In this document: positions 57,601-64,000 of the stretch, in pieces | Layout of the letters: each line of letters begins with the position of its first letter | Position numbering within the stretch: position 1 is the stretch's first letter | Assembly: GCA_963281255.1 (NCBI GenBank) | Contig: OY725491.1 | Span: 5,010,857-5,074,856, forward strand | Reading direction: 5' to 3' | DNA: 64,000 bases | From: Aphrocallistes beatrix | Lineage: Eukaryota; Porifera; Hexactinellida; Sceptrulophora; Aphrocallistidae | The notes under the pieces: model-generated | The model's database searches: none | Seen by the model: only the letters and a program-made list of their open reading frames with translations | What the model was told of the DNA's origin: nothing | Position numbers and translations under genes: made by a program

Positions 57601-60600
57601 AAGTACAATTAATTCTTCAACATTATATATTAGTCAATTATCCAATTAAAATAATGTTACTAATTTCTAGAGAGTTGCAATTCATTTTTGCCTTTCAATA
57701 TAACAACCGACTCATATGAACCCCTACAGATCTACTCAGACAAATCTTGGTTTTACATTTGCTTTGATGGATTCACTGAATACGATGCAGACGTGATTTG
57801 TAGAGAGACAGCATTCTCTAATGCTATATCCTTAGAAGCTCTTTCACTTGATCATTTCTTGCACTTACATTCTATCTCTCCCTACAAGTATAGTTGTACT
57901 GGAAATGAACTATCTATTTGTGCCTGCCCTTCAGAGAGATCTGTTTGTAATTCAAATACTGTTGTAAAGTTATCGTGTGCTATGCCAAGTAAGTTGAAAC
58001 AATTTATAATATGAAATAGTTATATATTATAACCTATACAAAATTTACAATATTGTATATTAATACTTTACTTTGACTTATTCCCCATTCAACCAATACT
58101 TAGTTCGGACACCATTTTTATATAGCTTCTCCACCCAAAATGACTCGGAATAAGTAAGTAAAATCCTTATTAAAGAATAGAGTATATTATTTATGTTCGT
58201 TATTCCCTATGAATTCATTGAAGGGTTAGGAAAATCTATTTTCACATATCTGCGTAAAAATACACAAAAACAGAGCAAAATTTCACACTTTTCCTCTACA
58301 TTATAATGACTTAATTCCCTAAAGAGCAAATCATTGCATGACACACAATAAACTGTGGTTGTCGAAATTTGTTCTAAAGTATATGTATAAGAGCTCGAAG
58401 GGTTGGTCTAGGCTTAAACTAGACAACAGGGTAGGAGTGAAAGGTGGCTTTAGGTCCGATGCTGCTGTAACAAGGAGAGAAACTTTAGGAATACTCAGTA
58501 GCTTGGGGGAATACACAGCTAACCAGCTGCATGTTTTGCGAGCTCCTAACCAGCTTCATGTCTAGAATTTCTTCAAGCTTACATGGATTATCAGTCAATT
58601 AAGATTAACTGTATCCCATACAGTTTTAAAAGTAATCTTCTTCATGAATAGACCTATTTAGTCCCGGAAATTAGGTATCTATATTTTCCTAGGCGGTCCC
58701 ATCACGTCCCGGAAATTAGACATGCCCGGTCTATTCTACTTGGTTAACGATCTTAAGCTGATCGTGTATTAATCCATTCGGTTATTGCTGCATCCTGGGT
58801 TATTTTACTGTGAGGTATTATATTTTGAGTTGGCTATGGATGATTCAATAATTAAGTTCGAATATCTGATTGAAATTTTCACACCTTTTCTATACAATAT
58901 ATGTATATGGCTTCGCTCTCAGAATAGAAATCATTGTACATTGCATTTGTTAAATGCTCTAAGCCACTTAATCGTAAAGATCCAATAGGTAATGTATGGA
59001 TAATATATTTTGTATTAAACAATGCTTTGTATTTAAGGATGACCTTAATTTCTTCGATTGTGGATAGCTAAGAACCGAAAATGAAACGTAAATCTTTTTA
59101 GTCTTATAATAATATATATAATATATATTATATAATTAATTGTGCTCCAATGATTCTGGTATTAAAATTTGAATTTTACTATCAAAGAACAGCGAATATT
59201 TTGAGACACACCTAACACCGATTTGAGGCACACTAATGTGCCGCGGCACACAGGTTGAGAATCACTGGAGTGTACTGTCATTGTTATTACTAATACTTCA
59301 AATAGTCTGGTGGCTTAAGGATCAAATTATTGAAATGTGGATTAAAGCATGAAATTTGGCACACTTAGTATACTTTTGAGCTCTTGAACAACTTTAGGAT
59401 GGGAACTACTCAATATTTTAACTTCCTGGCAAGATGGCGATCGTAAAAGAATTTATGACGTCATCAAAAATTTAAGAATTTTAGACTTTTACAGAGGCAT
59501 GGAAATTGGCACATTCATATTTCCTAGCTGCTTGGACAACTTTATTTAGGATGTAAAACGCGAAATAGTTTCACTTTCCCGGAAATATTGCGGCTCTGGC
59601 AATAATCGTCGGTTTTGCAATTATTAAAAGGATTTCTTTTTGTTTGTTGGTTTGGCCAATGATTGAAGAATTGGCAAGTCGTAGAATACGAAAATTGGCC
59701 AGTAGGTGTCAAATGATGAATCTATGATTAAGTTTGAATATCTAAGCGAAATTTTCACACCTTTTCTATACAATACTATGTAAGGTTTCACTCTCACAAT
59801 GGAAATCATTGTACGACACTATTGTAGGCTGCCATTGTTATTAATAATCAATAACTTATATAGATGTCTCAATTATATTATGGTGTATAGAAATAAAAAA
59901 GGTTATGTGTATATTTTCACACCTTTATATACATATTTTAACACCATTTGACAAATTTTAATGAAACTATGCTAGAGATAGCTTCCAATGGTTGATATGA
60001 GGTTTTTAGGGGTGTAGATTTCGAATAGCTTATCTTCTGATCGATATGATAAGTTAATTGTTCACTTTTGTTTACTATAGATACATAAAGTAAACCAATT
60101 ACAAAAATAGGCTAGAGACTAGTTTCCAACGGTTAACATTGGATTTTCAGGGGTGCAGATCTAGAATATTATATTTTCGGATCTATTTGAGAAATTATTT
60201 TTAACTTTTGTTCACAAAATTTATATAAATTAAACAAATTCGCAAAATAGGCTAGATTGAGTAACTCAATTCGCCCGCAGGGCGACTCTGCGGACACGAA
60301 GTGTCCATAAACCGCGCATCGCAAGCAAGCGAAGCGCGGTTGTTGCATAATAAATTTCCCTGAATATATAGTCAATATACTTGTCAAATTCCTGGAAATT
60401 GAAAGCTGAGCACGTATATATATCAATAAAAAGTTTATTTTAAATATTTAGATAGGATAAATATTTTTTTAAAAACTGCGATTTTTGGCGGAACCGCATA
60501 TTTTCAGAAATTTTTCATGTTTTGCATCCTGAAGTTGTTCAGACAGCTAGATACTATAAATGTGCCAGTTTCTATACCTCTGTGAAAGTCTAAAATGCTA

Positions 60601-62219
60601 CAGCCTTTTTAATTTTTGTTGACGTTTTTACTTTCGACATCTTTCTAATGCCGAAGTTTGAATTCTACAATATCTCTCCACTCATTACCGTAGCATTGAC
60701 GATTACCCGGTCTAATGCCGGATGCTACCCGATAAAAAAGACCGGGTACTACCCGGTAAAAAGCTTAGTGCTATTATGTACTGGTAATTGGCTGTTACTA
60801 ATTCCTCATGTAGATCAAGGGTTCACGGCCCATTTGGCTGACGGTAACGCTGGATCAGCTGAAGATACGGCCCGATTAACTGACTGAACGGCCCTGGATT
60901 ATTGTGGCCGGGCAGTCCAAGGGTAGGAAATAAAGTTTACGATGCCTATGTCCATAGGTATATCATTTCCTTTTAGCACGGCGAGCCGTATCTTGCAAAT
61001 AATTTGTAATTCTTGCATCTATTTTATTGTGCTCTTTTGAATTTTTTTGGATTACTTGGTTAATCAAAATTGAAAATTCATTCTCAATCTATAGTAAAAC
61101 CGGGGCATATCCATTATTAGATAATTAGCCCAGTAGCTTTCATCCAGAGAAGCAAATAGGTTAATGGGTCATGGGTTAACCTTGTAAATATAGTTAATAG
61201 AGGTGACAATTATACTGAAAGTTTGGAATACTACTAAGAGTCATATATATGTCTTCAGGTAGTAACTGCAATCATCAATTATGTTTTCGTCAGAATGGGT
61301 CAGAGTGGTCACATTTTAACATGAATGGGTCATATGGGTCATAGGTTACTCATTTGATGGGTCACATGGGTTATGGGTCACTTCATGTGACCCATTTGCA
61401 GCTCTTCTTCTATCCCAAGGCAATCACTTTAATAATTACTTTATACTCGGAAAATGTCGACTCGTAAACACGAGTTATAGACCGTTTATATTTTGGAATT
61501 TATAAACAAGCATTGTAACACTGTAGAATAATTGTTCCATATCTTATCAATATATTAAAATGCTAGGATTGTGTTTGTTTGTTCGATTTGATTGAAGAAT
61601 TGGCAAGTCATAGAGATATGAAAATTTGCATGTAAGTTCTAGTCTATGATTATTATGTTCGAATATGCGAAATTGTCACACCTATGCAAAAAATAGAGAA
61701 AATTGTTTCACATCTTTTTGTTGCAACTAATATACGTCCATATATATATTACAGTCAGATTGTGAAAGTTTTTGACGGATGGCTTAGATATATGTTTAAA
61801 AATCAAAATGGGGCAATTATCTCAGTATATTACATTGAAGTAATAAGTAATAAACTTGTATCATATAGAACTTGGAAGTACACGCCTCAGCCTTGATTAT
61901 TATGGAGACATAAAGATTTACAATGGAGAATGGAGGAGAGTCTGTGACAATGCATTTAATTTACTTAAAGCTGATATTATTTGCAGAAGTGCTGGTTTTA
62001 GAAAGGCTAGTTCTTACTACCAGCTCAACTTCGAAATTACTGGGCGAAACTTCCGATACCACTTCAGCTACTACCACATATTCCACAGTGGTAGCTCTAT
62101 CGGTGTTGTTCATTGTTTTGGAAATGAAACTAGTTTACTAGATTGCTCCTATTACAACATTTCTTCTGTACCTTATTATAGTAGCTGTAATTTTGTTAAT
62201 TTTGTTACCTGTGGAAAAG
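51682..62219 (+). CDS. SRCR-repeat receptor or secreted protein, at least six exons
   Basis: Exon 1 (51682-51772) is a signal peptide, MEVLMKQIYHRFLWILALCY and a few more residues, ending A|GTAAGT. SRCR or SRCR-like exons follow at 54422-54724 (GWGYVCESGW, VACRSLGYG), 55695-56006 (DWFYICKD, HVICYENYG), 57234-57593 (RWLYVCVV, DLACRELGYSRAKS), 57671-57988 (SWFYICFDGF, DVICRETAF) and 61869-62219 (EWRRVCDNAF, DIICRSAGFRKAS). All are entered and left in phase 1 with canonical splice sites, 303-360 bp each. Exons 3-5 keep the domain spacing but diverge from the classical pattern. A 28-bp mini-exon at 58126-58153 is possible but breaks phase. The 10-kb gene's introns hold a SINE, several MITEs and Helitron-like DNA; 58 to 61.8 kb may hide another exon. 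No membrane segment or stop exon was found. Confidence 0.75.
51773..54421. other. Intron 1 of the SRCR gene
   Basis: 2.65 kb with no recognised transposon. A GAAAGT-rich tract lies at 53201-53256. A 93-codon minus-strand frame (54090-53809) with the cluster CKCKCK and a possible GTTAGT donor has no recognisable similarity, so I leave it unassigned. Confidence 0.5.
54792..55057. mobile_element. CAGT MITE with CGCTTAATCGGA ends
   Basis: Left CAGTAGAAGTCGCTTAATCG. The right end GGATCCGATTAAGCGATTGTA is an imperfect mirror. Lies in intron 2. Confidence 0.6.
55103..55345 (+). mobile_element. tRNA-derived SINE
   Basis: GGGTGGTGCAGTGGTTAGGG matches a polymerase III A box, and about 40 bp later GGTCACGGGTTCTAACAT matches a B box, the spacing of a tRNA-like head. 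A tRNA-unrelated body with CTGAGTCACCC and a short AT-rich end follows. In intron 2, sense orientation. Confidence 0.7.
56425..56716. mobile_element. CCGGGACGGGAC palindromic MITE, complete
   Basis: Begins GGGCATGCCTAATTTCCGGG and ends, mirrored, TAATTAGGCATGCCC. Between are five to six units, facing right at first and then left. This is the most complete copy in the window and defines the termini. Confidence 0.85.
56741..57217. mobile_element. Tc1/mariner-type MITE directly before SRCR exon 4
   Basis: Left CACTATCCGGACAAAAGTAT, right (minus strand) CACTAATCGGACAAAAGTAT, TA flanks. The exon 4 acceptor TTCTTAATAG begins only about 10 bp after the element. Confidence 0.8.
58580..58725. repeat. 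Compound of MITE pieces
   Basis: TCTTCATGAATAGACC (as in 56741-57217) joined to GTCCCGGAAATTAGGTATC and CCCGGAAATTAGACATGCCC (right half of the CCGGGAC element). Confidence 0.65.
59455..60634. repeat. Inverted repeat (about 160-bp arms) flanking a Helitron-like element
   Basis: 59455-59617 is mirrored by 60470-60634, with shared TTTTAGACTTTTACAGAGG-like and TAGCTG..GACAACTT segments. The loop is the family C element. Confidence 0.7.
59620..60341 (+). mobile_element. Helitron-like family C element with hairpin tail
   Basis: Begins near GCAATTATTAAAAGGATTTC. The body matches 6104-6670. The tail (60271-60341) has CGCCC/GGGCG with GCA loop, GCGGACAC/GTGTCC, then GCATCGCAAGCAAGCGAAGC, ending GGTTG|T. 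The second stem is partly decayed. Confidence 0.75.
61160..61405. repeat. GGGTCA-rich tract
   Basis: At least nine GGGTCA or TGACCC units with AT spacers, including ATGGGTCATATGGGTCATAG. A decayed minisatellite, or a chance run of nuclear-receptor half-sites. Confidence 0.6.
61550..61690 (+). repeat. Short Helitron-like family A/C 5' fragment
   Basis: TATTAAAATGCTAGGATTGT then GATTGAAGAATTGGCAAGTC. Breaks off before the SRCR exon at 61869. Confidence 0.6.
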
Positions 62220-62739
62220 GTAGGCTATACTATATCAGATCTCTAAATATTTATTTATTTAAAAATCAAGTTAATATATTTCGAACCTATTCATTTGAAT
62301 CATAACAATAGTTAAAATAATTTTTATAATAAGTAATATGTACAGAATCTTACTTAAGTCTGGGGGAGAGACCCCGGGAGACGGAGGGGCAGATCTCCCC
62401 ATTTTTATATTTTTAACTCTACCCACCCAATATATCTTGATGCTGATATTTATTCCAAAGAAAATTAACTACGTATATATTTTACATTTATTCGATATCT
62501 CGAGTCTGAGGATATTTAAGTTTTACACATTATGTCAGTTATTTCTTTCTCATTAGTGATCGCAAACCACCCAAAGCGTGCTCGTTGTTTTCCTGTTCCT
62601 AGCAATGGTCAGGAATGAGGAAATTCCGATCTCAAATTTTTTGATCAACCGCATCGAGTGGCTTCTTGTTTTTCTTGGCTAGGTTCAGCGAGTACGAATA
62701 TGCTAATTAGGACGCTCTAATATATCATATTTGGAATAT

Positions 62740-63090
62740 ATTGAGATTTTACAACATTCCACTATATCTGATACTAATGTTTGGAATAGTACATAGTAAT
62801 ATCCGGATAATATCCGAATAGCAAAGTTATTACATTTATTCAGTATTCGGATGGTAATTAGTCTGATATCCAGATATTATTTGGAAATATGGCAAATAGG
62901 ATTAAAAAGTCTGAAGTTAGGCATCATTTTCCACGAACCTGCAATATAGCAAGATGCAACGCTTGCGATCCCGAAATTTCTTGTAAAGGCGGTTGTACAA
63001 GTGCAATGCGAAATCAAAGCATAAGATTAGTAACCAATTTGTTACTAAATAAGTTGTCAATTTTGCCGACCAAAATTCCCCCCCCCCCCT
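62740..63090 (+). pseudogene. hAT transposon relic with BED zinc finger
   Basis: ATCCGGATA/ATATCCGAATA units at 62795-62880 resemble hAT termini. The frame from 62889 begins MANRIKKSEVRHHFPRTC and contains CNACDPEISCKGGCTSAMRN, a BED-type DNA-binding finger (CxxC, KGG, TS; the usual final His region is lost). It ends in a poly-C tract. No catalytic core remains. Confidence 0.65.
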
Positions 63091-64000
63091 AGCTAAAATT
63101 GGTCGGGGGCAATTTTTGTACTATTTAATTGCTTACACTAAAGTAGTCCTCTCCTCATAGGATGTGATGACGCTACAATCACTCTAGGGCTAGGGGGTAT
63201 CTATAGGTTATTGCTTCACTTCATACATACGTATATACTAAGTCCTAGTTAGTATGTTGCAGTATTGTGGCGGAACTGTTGATAGTTTAATATAAAGTAT
63301 CGTGTATAAAACAGAGCATCCTAAATTGATTGAATTGACGCACTAAACACTAAACAAAAACTTAGGTGTTATATGTATATACTATCTACTAAGTCAATTA
63401 CTAGTACCTACTTTGCTTACGCCTGATAACGTCACCCCCTCTTGAATTTAGGGCTGCAGGATGCTGACTATTTACAAGTGTGAAGTTAGCAGCGAGATCA
63501 AGCGGTGAAATATGGAGGACCACATAGCGCTTAATTTCTCAGGCATCATGGGGTCAAACCTGTCGTGTGGCATAATCTAGTTTGGGGCTTCCTCTATTTT
63601 GATAGTTAGTGAATATCGCAACTCCTCATCCCACAATGACATTGCACCTTTGTATTTGAAATATGATTCAATATCCTAATTTTGAAAATTATGCTTCGAG
63701 GTGCTGATCAACGAGGCTGTCGTGTTCGGCGGTCACCTTCAGCCAGGTGGCAGCGAAGGTTTTCTGTAGCGAACTTGTCGATCGGGAATACTGTTTTACA
63801 TATCCTCTAATGGTTTTCGGGATGTCCAGACCTGCAAGAATGAAAATTTAGATTGCAGAAACGTACATAGCAGAGAAACTGGTGCTTAAAAATAAGTGGT
63901 GAGTGTAGGTCTAGTTACTTACTTACCAGAGAGGAAAGCAGCAGACTGTGAAAAGGGAGAGCCAGAATACATCCACAATTTTTGTTCCATTTGATCTCGT
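63091..64000. other. No gene seen
   Basis: A short element arm (AGTTAGCAGCGAGATCAAG) lies near 63485. Nothing else was recognised. Confidence 0.4.

Noticed and set aside
61160-61405. GGGTCA units as a nuclear-receptor response array
   Set aside because: Spacing is irregular and the tract looks like a decayed minisatellite.

Overview
The window looks like nuclear DNA of an early-branching metazoan. Coding exons are split by GT-AG introns. Tandem scavenger-receptor cysteine-rich (SRCR) domains sit on separate exons of uniform phase 1. The DNA is AT-rich and crowded with eukaryotic transposons (mariner, L2-like LINE, hAT, Penelope-like, Helitron-like, Ginger-like). A sponge is my best guess from the SRCR-rich and fucosyltransferase-rich content, but nothing here proves it; a cnidarian or another invertebrate is possible.

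Layout. 1-620: long foldback palindrome. 1284-2698 (-): start of a secreted SRCR-repeat gene. 3654-5163: a small MITE, then a dead mariner. 6-15 kb: a family of multi-membrane-segment proteins, with one intact copy (13244-14380, -), one frameshifted copy (10693-11827, +) and one scrambled relic (about 7.4-7.7 kb), plus a 5'-truncated L2-type LINE at 8.3-10.65 kb. 16.0-17.0 kb: decayed copy of a widespread uncharacterised protein family. 18.57-21.11 kb: Penelope-like retroelement inserted in an older Helitron-like repeat.

21.3-47.9 kb is the accessory heart of the window. Three close copies of an intronless GT10 (alpha-1,3-fucosyltransferase-like) gene lie at 26181, 32137 (-) and 45956. They are embedded in duplicated segments that also carry pieces of an intron-containing integrase gene and a tyrosine-rich receptor-tail exon. 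One duplicated segment was later split by a 4.8 kb element with 45-bp terminal inverted repeats (40407-45210). That element encodes a broken integrase and a broken OTU-type protease domain and is best read as a Ginger-like DNA transposon. Between 35 and 40 kb, Helitron-like elements are nested in one another; their tails carry three GC-rich hairpins whose stems show compensated base changes.

47.9-51.6 kb holds a coding-like relic of unknown family and two strong hairpins. 51.68-62.22 kb (+) is a second SRCR gene: a signal-peptide exon and at least five SRCR or SRCR-like exons, with introns filled by a SINE, MITEs and repeats. 62.7-63.1 kb is a hAT relic with a BED zinc finger. No gene is seen in the last 0.9 kb.

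How the genes may fit together: the apparently working genes encode cell-surface or secretory-pathway products (SRCR ectodomains, Golgi-type fucosyltransferases, a multi-pass membrane family). They sit in a zone that repeatedly duplicates and absorbs transposons, as expected for fast-evolving surface-recognition loci. That functional link is inference from content and proximity.
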